In this document: positions 27,412 through 37,200 of the stretch, piece after piece
Position numbering within the stretch: the first letter of the stretch is position 1
Layout: each line of letters starts with the position of its first letter
NCBI RefSeq assembly: GCF_014274465.1
Contig: NZ_CP060394.1
Span: 124,001-188,000, forward strand
DNA length: 64,000 nt
From: Alloacidobacterium dinghuense
GTDB lineage: Bacteria; Acidobacteriota; Terriglobia; Terriglobales; Acidobacteriaceae
Direction of reading: 5' to 3'
Position numbers and translations under genes: made by a program
The notes under the pieces: generated by a model
Seen by the model: the letters and a program-made list of their open reading frames with translations, nothing else
What the model was told of the DNA's origin: nothing
Databases searched by the model: none

Positions 27412-30400
27412 TGGGTGTTTCCTCCGATGTGTGATCCATTCCAGATCGATGGCGCATGAGCGCGAAGACTGTGGGCACAAAGAAAAGTGTGGCGACGGTC
27501 GCAAAGAGCAAGCCACCAATGACAGCGCGTCCGAGAGGGGCATTCTGTTCGCCGCCTTCTCCGAGGCCCAGAGCCATTGGAACCATGCCAATGATCATTG
27601 CGAGCGCCGTCATCATGACCGGCCGCAATCGCGTTGCTCCCGCCTCCAAGGCGGCCTTAAATGCATTCCTGGTTTCCGCGAAACGCTCATTGGCAAAAGT
27701 GATCACAAGCACGCTGTTTGCCGTTGCCACACCGATGCTCATGATCGCCCCCATCAATGCGGGAACGCTGAGAGAGGTACGAGTGAGGAAAAGCATCCAG
27801 CAGATCCCTGCCAAAGCCCCAGGGAGGGCCGTAATGATGATGAAGGCCTCACTCCACGATTGAAAGTTCACAACGAGAAGCAGATAAACGAGCGCAATTG
27901 CGAAAGCAAGGCCCGCAAACAGACCAACAAAAGAGGACCGCATTGTCGAAACCTGTCCACGGGTTACAAGAAAGCTGCCCTTGGGAAGCTGCTTTGCTGC
28001 CGTGTCTGTGATTTTCTTTACTTCTGCGGCAACCGAACCAAGGTCTCTGCCTTGAACACTTGCATACACGTCAATAACAGGCTGTACGTTGTAGTGACTT
28101 GCAACTGCCGGTTCTTCCATCAGCCTCATGCTGGTCAGATTCTCAAAAAGCTCGGCTGATGATCCGGTCGTTCCGGTTATAGGGATGGTGCGCAGCGCAT
28201 CAAGAGAGTTCACCTTATATTGGGGTGTCTGAACTGCAATGTTGTAGGACACACCATTCTGAGGATTGAGCCAGAGATTGGGACTGGTCTGGAAGCTGGA
28301 ACTCAGCGAAACAAGTAGCCCGCTTGACACGTCACGCGCAGTCAGTCCGACCTCCTGTGCTCGCACACGATCAAGATCGAACTGAAGACGCGGCTGGTCC
28401 ATAAGCTGCTGAATATGCACATCCACGGCTCCCGGAATTGCCCTCATTTTTTCAGCGATCTGTGAGGCCACAGCGAAATTGGCATTTGTGTTCTTGCCCA
28501 CGATCTGAATGTCGATCGGCGAAGGCAGGCCAAAGTTGAGGGTCTGGCTCACAATATCGGCTGGCTGAAAAAAGAACTCAGTTCCTGGAAATTCCTTTGG
28601 GAGTTCCTCTCGCATGCGAGCAATGTAATCGGCAGTCGGATGGTGTTTTGTATTGAGCGAGCCTAATATCTCCGCGTCCGCGTTGCCAATTGTTCCAGCG
28701 TTGGAATAAGACAAGTTGATTCCGCTGGTGGGGAGACCAATATTGTCCAGGATTCCACTCAACTCCCAAGCAGGAATTTTGGCTCGAATCGAGCGCTCAA
28801 TCTGGTCCACAAGACGCGCCGTTTCCTCGATACGCATTCCCGTCTTAGCGCGAACATGAAGGCGGAACTGTCCTGTGTCGACCGAGGGGAAGAAATCATT
28901 TCCCAGTATCCGGACAAGAGTGAGACTGAGCAGGCAGAAAACAAGGAAGCAAGTTGCAAAGAGAGCGCGATGATTCAGGCAAAGCAGCAAGAGAGAGGAG
29001 TACGCATTTTGGAGCTTGAGGAAAGCCTCGTCAAAACGGCGGTGAAGCCGGGCAAACCAGCCGGACTCCTCTGCGGAGTGAACACTACGTTTTCTCTCTA
29101 CTTCCTTGCGCAGAAGAAACATCACTAGTGTCGGAATGATGGTGCGTGAGAAGAAATACGAGGCTAGAAGCGCAAATACGACTGCTTCCGCCAAAGGCAC
29201 AAAGAGATACCGTGCCACCCCACTCAGGAAAAACATCGGAACGAAGACAATGCTGATGCACAGCGTGGAGACAAAAGCAGGTACTGCGATCTGCTGAGCC
29301 CCATCAAGGATGGCTTGCCGTAGCTCTTTGCCCAAGCCCAATTGACGCTCGATATTCTCTATCTCCACTGTTGCATCATCGACCAGGATGCCGACTGCCA
29401 GAGCAAGTCCACCCAAGGTCATGATGTTGATCGTCTCGCCGAGTGCGCTAAGGATCAGCACAGAGGTGAGGATCGAGAGAGGAATCGATATGCAGATAAT
29501 GAGTGTGCTGCGCCAGCTGCCAAGGAAAACGAGTATCAGGATCGATGTCAACCCCGCGGCGATCAAACCTTCTCGAAGAACTCCTTGTAGCGATGCGCGC
29601 ACAAAGATGGATTGATCTAACAGAGGCCGCATCACGAGTTGAGAGGGCATCGAGGCAGCAATTCGTGGAAGCAACGCACGCACCCCAGAAACAATGTCCA
29701 GCGTAGAGGCATTACCAGATTTCTGAATGCTGAGAAGAACCCCGCGCTGTCCATCCTGGCGCACGATATTCGTCTGAACTGCGTAACCATCGCGCACGTG
29801 GGCAACGTCATGTAGATAAACGACAGCACCGTTTACAGATTTCACCGGTATGTTATTCAGCTCTTTAACCGTAACCGGAGTGCCGTTGAGTCCCACGTTG
29901 TATTCGGTGGAATTGATCTTCGCAGTGCCGGACGGAAGGATCACATTCTGAGCGTTAACTGCATTCACGATGTCAGTGGCTGACAACCCCTTGGCTGTAA
30001 GTTCCTGTGAATCGATGTCGACCATGATCTGCCGCACCTTACCGCCATACGGAATCGGCACAGCCGCACCGGGAATCGTTGCAAGCTGTGGACGGATGAA
30101 GTTCACGCCAAGATCGTTTAATTGCTGCTCTGAAAGTCCTTGTCCGCTTAGTCCCAATTGAAGGATCGGTACGGTAGACGCGTCATAACGGATGACAAGG
30201 GGTGGTGTAATGCCCGGTGGCAACTGCTTCATTGTTGCCTGTGCCTCTGCAATTACCTCCGCAATCGCTCCATCGACATTGGCATTTGGCTGGAGATATA
30301 CCTTAACAACGGACACACCATTGAGTGATTGCGATTCGATGTGCTCGATATTGTCGACTGTGGTCGTAAGCGCGCGTTCATAGATGGAGGTGATGCGCGT

Positions 30401-30580
30401 CTCCATCTCTGACGGCACGAGTCCGGTGTAGGTCCAGATAATGCTGACAACAGGAACATTAATGGACGGAAAGATGTCCACCGGCGTGCGCAAAATCATG
30501 ATCGGCGCAACCAGAAACAGGAGCAGCGCCAGAACGACAAAGGTGTAAGGGCGTGAGAGCGCTACTTTAACAATCCACAT
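27401..30580 (-). CDS. RND-superfamily multidrug efflux pump (HAE1, AcrB-like)
   Basis: 1059 residues with 12 TM helices and two large periplasmic loops. It begins MWIVKVALSRPYTFVVLALL and continues PVDIFPSINVPVV, a family hallmark. TM4 has the proton-relay Asp pair in GILVDDATVEIEN. The second half has GVATANSVLVITFANE and RLRPVMMTALAMIIGM-PMALGLGEGG. A GAGG ribosome site precedes ATG 30580. The operon order is pump, adaptor, duct. A kinase-regulator pair ends about 100 bp upstream on the same strand, so regulation by that pair is likely. Substrates are unknown. Confidence 0.95.
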   Translation of the reverse strand: MWIVKVALSRPYTFVVLALLLFLVAPIMILRTPVDIFPSINVPVVSIIWTYTGLVPSEMETRITSIYERALTTTVDNIEHIESQSLNGVSVVKVYLQPNANVDGAIAEVIAEAQATMKQLPPGITPPLVIRYDASTVPILQLGLSGQGLSEQQLNDLGVNFIRPQLATIPGAAVPIPYGGKVRQIMVDIDSQELTAKGLSATDIVNAVNAQNVILPSGTAKINSTEYNVGLNGTPVTVKELNNIPVKSVNGAVVYLHDVAHVRDGYAVQTNIVRQDGQRGVLLSIQKSGNASTLDIVSGVRALLPRIAASMPSQLVMRPLLDQSIFVRASLQGVLREGLIAAGLTSILILVFLGSWRSTLIICISIPLSILTSVLILSALGETINIMTLGGLALAVGILVDDATVEIENIERQLGLGKELRQAILDGAQQIAVPAFVSTLCISIVFVPMFFLSGVARYLFVPLAEAVVFALLASYFFSRTIIPTLVMFLLRKEVERKRSVHSAEESGWFARLHRRFDEAFLKLQNAYSSLLLLCLNHRALFATCFLVFCLLSLTLVRILGNDFFPSVDTGQFRLHVRAKTGMRIEETARLVDQIERSIRAKIPAWELSGILDNIGLPTSGINLSYSNAGTIGNADAEILGSLNTKHHPTADYIARMREELPKEFPGTEFFFQPADIVSQTLNFGLPSPIDIQIVGKNTNANFAVASQIAEKMRAIPGAVDVHIQQLMDQPRLQFDLDRVRAQEVGLTARDVSSGLLVSLSSSFQTSPNLWLNPQNGVSYNIAVQTPQYKVNSLDALRTIPITGTTGSSAELFENLTSMRLMEEPAVASHYNVQPVIDVYASVQGRDLGSVAAEVKKITDTAAKQLPKGSFLVTRGQVSTMRSSFVGLFAGLAFAIALVYLLLVVNFQSWSEAFIIITALPGALAGICWMLFLTRTSLSVPALMGAIMSIGVATANSVLVITFANERFAETRNAFKAALEAGATRLRPVMMTALAMIIGMVPMALGLGEGGEQNAPLGRAVIGGLLFATVATLFFVPTVFALMRHRSGMDHTSEETPNGR

Positions 30581-30655
30581 CGCAATCCTCTGACTTACAG
30601 GACTACGTTAGCGAAAATCGCTCCCTGTTTAACACGCGAATGTAGGCGTATGGAA

Positions 30656-30675
30656 ATACACCCTTTCGGGTGTAT
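30656..30675. promoter_or_regulatory. Perfect 8-bp dyad between regulator gene and RND operon
   Basis: ATACACCC-TTTC-GGGTGTAT lies 8 bp past the response-regulator stop and 76-95 bp before the pump start. It may be a binding site for the LuxR-type regulator or a short hairpin that partly terminates or attenuates transcription into the efflux operon. No T-tract follows on the minus strand, which favours a binding site. Confidence 0.45.
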
Positions 30676-30683
30676 CGCGATTC

Positions 30684-31313
30684 CTAAAGGTGAAGTATGC
30701 CGCGCCTGAGTGCAATCGTAACTGCTTCCGTGCGATCGTTTACGGCGAGCTTGCCAAGAATATTTTTTACGTGCATCTTCACCGTATCTTCAGCGATGGA
30801 CAGCTCTGCGCCGATTTCCTTATTCCGCTTGCCGTGTGCCATAAGAGTAAGCACCTCGAGTTCACGCGAGCTGAGCTTTTCCGACGCGAAGTGTTCAGCC
30901 AGTCTCTGTGCTACGTCAACGGGAACGTGCTTCTTCCCAGCACTCACCGCGCGTACGGCGCGAACCAACTCGTCTCGGCCAGTGCCCTTGACGACGTAAC
31001 CCCTGGCTCCGAGTGCAAGTGCACGCTCGATGTCTGCATCACCCTCCAGAGAGGTGAGCACGAGGACCTTTGCTCCGGGAAATGTCGAAAAGATCTGCTG
31101 CATCACCTCATAACCCGTCATATCTCGCAGGCGGAGGTCCAGAAGCACCACGTCTGGTTGCAATTTCTGGTAAAGCTCGATCGCATCTTGGCCTGACCCA
31201 GCTTCGCCCACGAGTTCCATATCAGGCTGAAGAAGAAATATGCCGGCCAACCCGTCGCGAACGATCGGATGGTCATCCACGCAAAGTACCCGAATTCGCG
31301 CTGAAGGATTCAT
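30684..31313 (-). CDS. NarL/FixJ-family response regulator
   Basis: 209 residues from ATG 31313, which overlaps the kinase stop as ATGA. The receiver has the acidic pair DD at 13-14, phospho-Asp D59 in VVLLDLRLRD, and K in YVVKGTG. The LuxR-type helix-turn-helix is SSRELEVLTLMAHGKRNKEI, followed by ELSIAEDTVKMHVKNILGKL. It is the evident partner of the propeller kinase. The RND efflux operon begins ~100 bp downstream on the same strand and is the probable target. Confidence 0.92.
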   Translation of the reverse strand: MNPSARIRVLCVDDHPIVRDGLAGIFLLQPDMELVGEAGSGQDAIELYQKLQPDVVLLDLRLRDMTGYEVMQQIFSTFPGAKVLVLTSLEGDADIERALALGARGYVVKGTGRDELVRAVRAVSAGKKHVPVDVAQRLAEHFASEKLSSRELEVLTLMAHGKRNKEIGAELSIAEDTVKMHVKNILGKLAVNDRTEAVTIALRRGILHL

Positions 31314-34147
31314 GGCCGACGCCTTCCGGTCAGGAATCTGCCAATCGATTGTAGAAAACGCTCGAACGTGGGAAGGTTCATTGGGATGTCTTCCGCCTCG
31401 TATGCATTCTTGGCGGGAACATGCAGTGTCCACTCTGTGCCTGTGGAAGCAGATGAATTGAGTGTCAGCGATGATCCGATACGGCCCGCTCTCTCTCGCA
31501 TCCCACGGATCCCGAAATGTCCAGGCTTGCCTTCACGCAAAATTTCTTCACGAATGCCGGGTCCATTGTCACGTAACACAAACGTAACTGACTCCTCACC
31601 GTATTCAGACCGAATAATAATTTCGCTCTGGACTCCATGCTGAATGGCATTCCTCAATGCTTCACGCAGGATCTGGACGATCTCCTCTCCAGTAAGAGCT
31701 TGGATCGGGCGCTCCTTTCCTGAGATGGCAAATCGTATGGCTTCCTTTGATCCTGTCATGCTCTGCGCTGTGTCTCTCAGAGTATTTTCAATATCTGTGC
31801 GGCTGAATGGCTTCTGCCTCAGGATATGCAGCGCGTCCCTGCCGTTCGCCAGTGCGGCTTGAGACAGAGCCACTGCGCGGCGAATGGGGCCCTTCGCTGT
31901 TGACTCATCATCAGTCACCTCGTCGGCGATCTCCAGCTGCAGGCTGATGCCCATCATCTCCTGAATAAGATTGTCGTGCAGGTCCTGAGCAATCCTGGTA
32001 CGTTCGGCCAACCTTTCTTCATAGCGAGCCCGAAGCTCCCTGGCGGCAAATCGGATGCGCAAGCGATATGTGATGAAGATCAGAGACAAGATTACGAGCG
32101 TGCACAGTACGAGAAACCATCGAGTCTGATAGAAGGCGGGAAGGATATCGAACGTAACGCTGTCGCCTGTTTCATTCCATATTCCGTCGTTGTTGGCTGC
32201 AAGCACCTGAAAGCGATAGAGACGAGGGTGCAGATTTGTATAGAACGCATTGCGTCTCGATCCTGGATCCTGCCAATCGGACTCAAATCCTTGAAGGCGA
32301 TAGCGGAATCGAACCTTCCGGGGTTCAGTGAGACTGATGCCCGTGTAGGAGATTTGCAGTGTGCGCGTGTGCGCCGGAATCCTGACTCCATTTACTGGAG
32401 CCAAACTATGTCCATCAGCAGTGAGATCGAGAATATGAACCGGAGGCACAACGGCATTTAGATGCACATGAGCCAGATCGATCACGCCGATACCTTCGGA
32501 CATGCTCGTCCAGAGACGACCATCTGAAGTTAGCGCAACAGGGCTGTTGCCATGTGCTTCTGGATTGCTTTTCAGTCCGTCCCCGTCATCGTAGAAGTCA
32601 TATTGCGGTTGATTTCGAGAAGAAGGCTGTAATAGTTCGCTGACGCTCAATCGGGCGATGCCTGTACTGTATCCAAGCCAGAGATTTCCGCGCTGATCGG
32701 GAATCGCCCATATCAATCGGTCGCCGGGCAAGCCGGAAGAGCGATTCCAATGATGAAAATGTTCTCCATCGAAGAAGGCGAGTCCTTTGTCAGAGGCAAC
32801 CCACAATGTACCGTCTGGTTGTGGAGACAAGAATCGAATTGCACCTCCTGTCAGCCCATCAGCTGTTGCAAAAATGTGCGAGCCTGCAAATGGACGCTGG
32901 ACAACTTCGCCACTATCCAGCCCAAGCCACACCTGATCACGCTGGCCGCCGTGCATGCAGGCGACGACCTGTCCAACTAGCGCAGGCTCATTCACGCGCT
33001 CTGGCTTTGAGCCGCTTCGCGAGTGCCATAAACCAACCTGCTGTCCATAGAGCCATATATCGCCATTTTCAGATTGAGCCATCTGCTCGATGTGTTGCGT
33101 GTCCGGGATGATTTGAGGCGAATGAGTTTCGCGCGGAAACAGCCTTTCAATTCCGGCAGGCGTGGATAGCAAAAGGGCGCCGTCTTTGAGCAGAAGAAGA
33201 TTGTTTGCTGTTCTACCTTTGAACCGTATGTCATGGGTACTCCCGGCGCCGGCGAAATGCTCAAGCCCCGATCGTGAGCTGATCCAGATTCCACCATCCG
33301 AAGCGGGGACAAGTGAGTTAGCAATATCGGACAACAACCCATCGCGAGTGGTGTAGGTGATGAACTTATCCTGTCTTAAGCGCGCGAGTCCATTCTGCGT
33401 GCCGACCCAGATATTTCCTTCGCGATCTTCAAAAATATCCGATATGTGATCGCTGGGAAGCCCTGTCGAATTTGTGAAATGCTGGATATCACCTCTTTGG
33501 CCGATCCTGAAAAGCCCCTCGTTTTCAGTTGCCAACCATGTAGCCCCACCCGCGCCATGAAGTATTTTTCGAATGGCTGATTCGCTGAAGAGGTTCAGGT
33601 GAACTGTTTGAGCGAGCGTTCGTTCTTTTGTGCGATCCGCTTGAAGATCGCTTATGGCTTCGGATGAAATCGTTGAGAGAGTATTCCCGAGGTGAAAGAT
33701 CTTGTTGTGGGTCTTCACCTCGAAAGTATGATCGACCATTTCTTGCACGTGCTCGACAGCAGAATCGAGCGTCGTATGTACCTCAATCTTCCCGTTCCAA
33801 TTGATCAGCCTGCCTGCAACTGTCCCAATCAAGAGACCATCAGAGTTTATGGCAACCAGCGTAGTTACGGATCCGAGTGGGTTAAGCGCCGCACTTGGCA
33901 TCTCTAACTGCACAAACTGAAAACCGTCGAAACGAATGAGCCCGTCTCCGGTTCCTATCCACAGGAATCCATCCTTGGTTTGCGTAAGAGCGTAGACCGT
34001 TGTCGATGGAAGGCCATCCTTATGGCCCCAACTTGTAACGGAAAACTGTTGCGCAGATGCACATAGCGCAAGTAGAAGCATTCCTGCTGTCCAAATCCGC
34101 AGGCAGGCAGGGATCTTCCTGAAGGACAAGCGGCTCATCAAACTCAT
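31310..34147 (-). CDS. Beta-propeller (reg_prop/Y_Y_Y) sensor histidine kinase
   Basis: 945 residues from ATG 34147 (ATG 34138 is also possible); both put a signal peptide first (TAGMLLLALCASAQ). Residues ~30-580 are two-component-regulator propeller repeats (DGLPSTTVYALTQTKDGFLW, DHISDIFEDREGNIWVGTQN, GDRLIWAIPDQRGNLWLGYS) folding outside the cytoplasm. A Y_Y_Y domain follows (~590-655; VRFRYRLQGFESDW). TM is ~677-696, then HisKA_3 with H724 in RIAQDLHDNLIQEM and HATPase (NAIQHGV, LRDNGPGI, FGIRGMRERA). It resembles sensors of polysaccharide breakdown products in Bacteroidetes, but here it is coupled to a NarL-type regulator and stands before RND efflux genes. Confidence 0.9.
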   Translation of the reverse strand: MSLMSRLSFRKIPACLRIWTAGMLLLALCASAQQFSVTSWGHKDGLPSTTVYALTQTKDGFLWIGTGDGLIRFDGFQFVQLEMPSAALNPLGSVTTLVAINSDGLLIGTVAGRLINWNGKIEVHTTLDSAVEHVQEMVDHTFEVKTHNKIFHLGNTLSTISSEAISDLQADRTKERTLAQTVHLNLFSESAIRKILHGAGGATWLATENEGLFRIGQRGDIQHFTNSTGLPSDHISDIFEDREGNIWVGTQNGLARLRQDKFITYTTRDGLLSDIANSLVPASDGGIWISSRSGLEHFAGAGSTHDIRFKGRTANNLLLLKDGALLLSTPAGIERLFPRETHSPQIIPDTQHIEQMAQSENGDIWLYGQQVGLWHSRSGSKPERVNEPALVGQVVACMHGGQRDQVWLGLDSGEVVQRPFAGSHIFATADGLTGGAIRFLSPQPDGTLWVASDKGLAFFDGEHFHHWNRSSGLPGDRLIWAIPDQRGNLWLGYSTGIARLSVSELLQPSSRNQPQYDFYDDGDGLKSNPEAHGNSPVALTSDGRLWTSMSEGIGVIDLAHVHLNAVVPPVHILDLTADGHSLAPVNGVRIPAHTRTLQISYTGISLTEPRKVRFRYRLQGFESDWQDPGSRRNAFYTNLHPRLYRFQVLAANNDGIWNETGDSVTFDILPAFYQTRWFLVLCTLVILSLIFITYRLRIRFAARELRARYEERLAERTRIAQDLHDNLIQEMMGISLQLEIADEVTDDESTAKGPIRRAVALSQAALANGRDALHILRQKPFSRTDIENTLRDTAQSMTGSKEAIRFAISGKERPIQALTGEEIVQILREALRNAIQHGVQSEIIIRSEYGEESVTFVLRDNGPGIREEILREGKPGHFGIRGMRERAGRIGSSLTLNSSASTGTEWTLHVPAKNAYEAEDIPMNLPTFERFLQSIGRFLTGRRRP

Positions 34148-34240
34148 TGTATGAGCTACCAGTGCAGTCACATCGCTTTGGGAAATCGTTGTGCGGCAAT
34201 TTGAAACATAGACAGTAGGACTGGGCACCACGCGATCAGT

Positions 34241-34276
34241 TCGCGCGGCCTTCTGCTTAAAAGAAGGCCCGCGAAG
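34241..34276 (-). terminator. Hairpin terminator of the Ig-repeat protein gene
   Basis: A 14-bp stem with one bulged C pairs 34241-34255 (TTCGCG-C-GGCCTTCT) with AGAAGGCCCGCGAA (34263-34276). The loop is GCTTAAA. It begins just after the stop at 34280 on the minus strand. There is no strong T-tract. Confidence 0.6.
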
Positions 34277-34279
34277 CGA

Positions 34280-37200
34280 CTATTGCTCGAAATGCAGGAT
34301 GGTGGGTTGCGTCGCGGATGGATCGAGACTCATCCCGACTACTTCAGAGTTGCTTACGACCCACAGGGCGGTAGTGGAAGCGCTTGGCGAGGTCAGGGTC
34401 AGGGTTCCGCGCCCGTTGTTGAGAGACGTTGAGAGGCTGTAGGTGCCAAGCAGACTTTGGTTAGGTGTTTGGGAGGAAGTAGTGCTGGTGTCTATGGTTC
34501 CGGTTGCATTGCCCTTGCCGTTGAAGGCGGCTGTTCCGGACTCAAGCGGACTGGTGAAGGAGACGGCCTCGCCTGAGCCCAATAAATAGGTTCCGAGCGC
34601 GTCAGTGTTCACGATGGGTGGCTGGATCGTCTGAGGTTCAAGATCTCCATCCATTACGAAGTTCGTTGTCTCGTCGAGCAGGAAGGCGCGATCCGGCGCG
34701 ATTGCGTAGAAGACCCATACGGTGCTGGAGCCGTTATTGTTATCCAGATTGAGCGTGCCGCGTCCGGTGATCTGAACAGAGCTGGCCCCGGTGAGTACGA
34801 TGCCGGTCGTAATAGCTCCGCCGTTATTTTGATCGAAGGTGACGAGCAGACCCTCAGGGCCATTAAATGCCAGTTGTCCGATGATGTCCTGCGTTGTCGT
34901 GCCATTGTTCCCACTGAGATTGAACACGGTTGTTCCGGTGAAGGAGGCGGGCGCGAAGGGTAATCCCGTCTGCATTTCTGCAGGCCCAGAGAACAACGGA
35001 TTGCTGGTGCTGAGTTGGTCGATGGAGACGATGAAGAATTCATTCGCGGAGACGACGTAAAGCGCGAACTTGAATGAGCCGCCTTCAAAGCCAGGAATGT
35101 TGAGCTCGAGCGTGCCGCGACCATTGCGACCATTGCTCAGTACGAGATAATCGCCATTAAATGGCCCGTAGGTAGGCGATACCACGCCGCCATCATTCAC
35201 ATCGAGGCTGCCCAGCGGGATGAATCCGGAGCGCAGGAAGAGCTGGCCGACTGCGCCGATTCTCTTGCCCTTTACGTCCATGCCGGTGAGATTGATGGCG
35301 TAGCTGCCGGATAGAGCGGTCGTGCTGAAGGCGGTGGGATCCTGACGCTCGATGACTCCCGATCCTCGGGTTCCGGAATTGTCGAATTCGATAAAGCGTC
35401 CTTTATTGGCAAGCAGATCAAGTACAAACTGGTATGTCGATGTGCCCAGCGAATCGACGATGGTCATCGTTCCGCGACCATCGCCTCCTACCTGATAGGT
35501 ACCGGTGAACGATGTGTCCGGCGTGACTCCGCTGGCTGTATTCACGTCTTCGATGCCGGAGGTGAGATTGCCGTCACCATCTGCGATAAATGAACCAGTG
35601 ACCTGATAGGCTCCGTTGTTGTCGAATCCTTTGAACTGGAAGGCATATTGGCCGTCGAATTTCGCGTTATTGGTCGCGACGAGAATGATGGTAGCTGAGG
35701 CCGTTTGCGACGGAGCTGCCTGCGAAGCTGCCGTGACCGTGATCGTTGCGGGGCTGGGCAGGCTTGCGGGCGCGGTGTAAAGGCCGCTCGCCGAAATCGT
35801 TCCGCATTGCGCGCCAGAGCAGCCAGCGCCGGTAACACTCCACGTAACCGCGGTGTTCAGACTTCCAATGATGTTTGCGAAGAACTGCTGTTGCGACTTC
35901 AGGGCTACCAGAGCGTTGGGCGGGGTAACTGTGATGTTAAGCGGGTGAATAATGGTCACCGACGCCGAATCTGATTTGGTGGCATCGACCGTAGAGGTTG
36001 CCGTAATTGTGATTTGCGGAGATGCGGGCACAGTTGCGGGCGCGGTATAAAGCCCAGTGGAAGATAGCGTGCCGCATGCACCACTGCCGCAGCCAGAGCC
36101 ACTCAATGTCCAGTTCACGGAGGGGTTCGATGTTCCCGTTACAGTCGCGGTGAATTGCTGCTTCGTTCCTACGGCAACCTGCACCTTGGCGGGCGACACG
36201 CTTACGGCAATAGTCGGCAAAATCGTTACGACCGCGGTGGCTGTCTTTGTCGAGTCGGCAACAGAGGTTGCTTTGACGCTCACCTGTGCGGGTGTTGGCA
36301 CGGTTGCTGGAGCAGTATAAAGTCCTACGGAAGAGACTGTTCCGCAAGCGGTACCGGTGCAGCCTGTGCCGCTGACGCTCCAGGTCACGGCGGTATTGGA
36401 GGTGCCGCCGGTTACCGTCGCCGTAAACAGCTGGCTTTTGTTGATGGCTAGCTGCACAGTCGTTGGCGATACCTTGATGACGACGGGCGGGAGAATCGTG
36501 ACTGAGACCGACGCCGACTTCGCGAGGTCCGCGCTCGATGTGGCCGTGACCGTCACTTGCGGTGGCGTGGGTTGCGCGGCAGGCGCGGTATAAAGGCCAG
36601 TCGATGTGATCGTGCCGCAGGTAGCGCCGGTGCAACCGATCCCGCTGACACTCCACGCCACGGAAGTATTTGAATTGCCGGTGACCGTGGCAGTGAACTG
36701 CTGCGTTTTCCCAGCAATTACCTGGGCAGTCGTGGGAGAAACTTTTATGACGACCCCAGGAACGAGGGTAACGACCGCCGACGCGGATTTTGTGTTGTCT
36801 GCGTTGGAGGTAGCCGTAACGGTGACGCTTGCCGGGCTGGGCGGCGTTGCAGGTGCGGTGTACAGTCCGGTAGTCGAGATCGTGCCGCAGGCTGCACCAG
36901 AGCAGCCGCTGCCTTTAACAGTCCACGTAACGGCGGTATTCGAAGTATTCGCTACGGATGCAGTGAATTGCTTAGTGTCTCCCGCGAAGACGGATGCGCT
37001 TGTCGGCGATATTGTGACGGAGACCGGCAATGTAACAGTTACGGTCGCGGACGCGGACTTCGTGGTGTCTGCTTGCGACGTGGCGGTGACAGTGACGGTT
37101 GGCGGGTTAGGCACTGCGGCTGGCGCAGTGTAGAGGCCGGTCGTAGAGATAGTGCCGCAGGTTGCGCCGGAACAGCCGCTGCCTTTGAGGCTCCAGGTCA

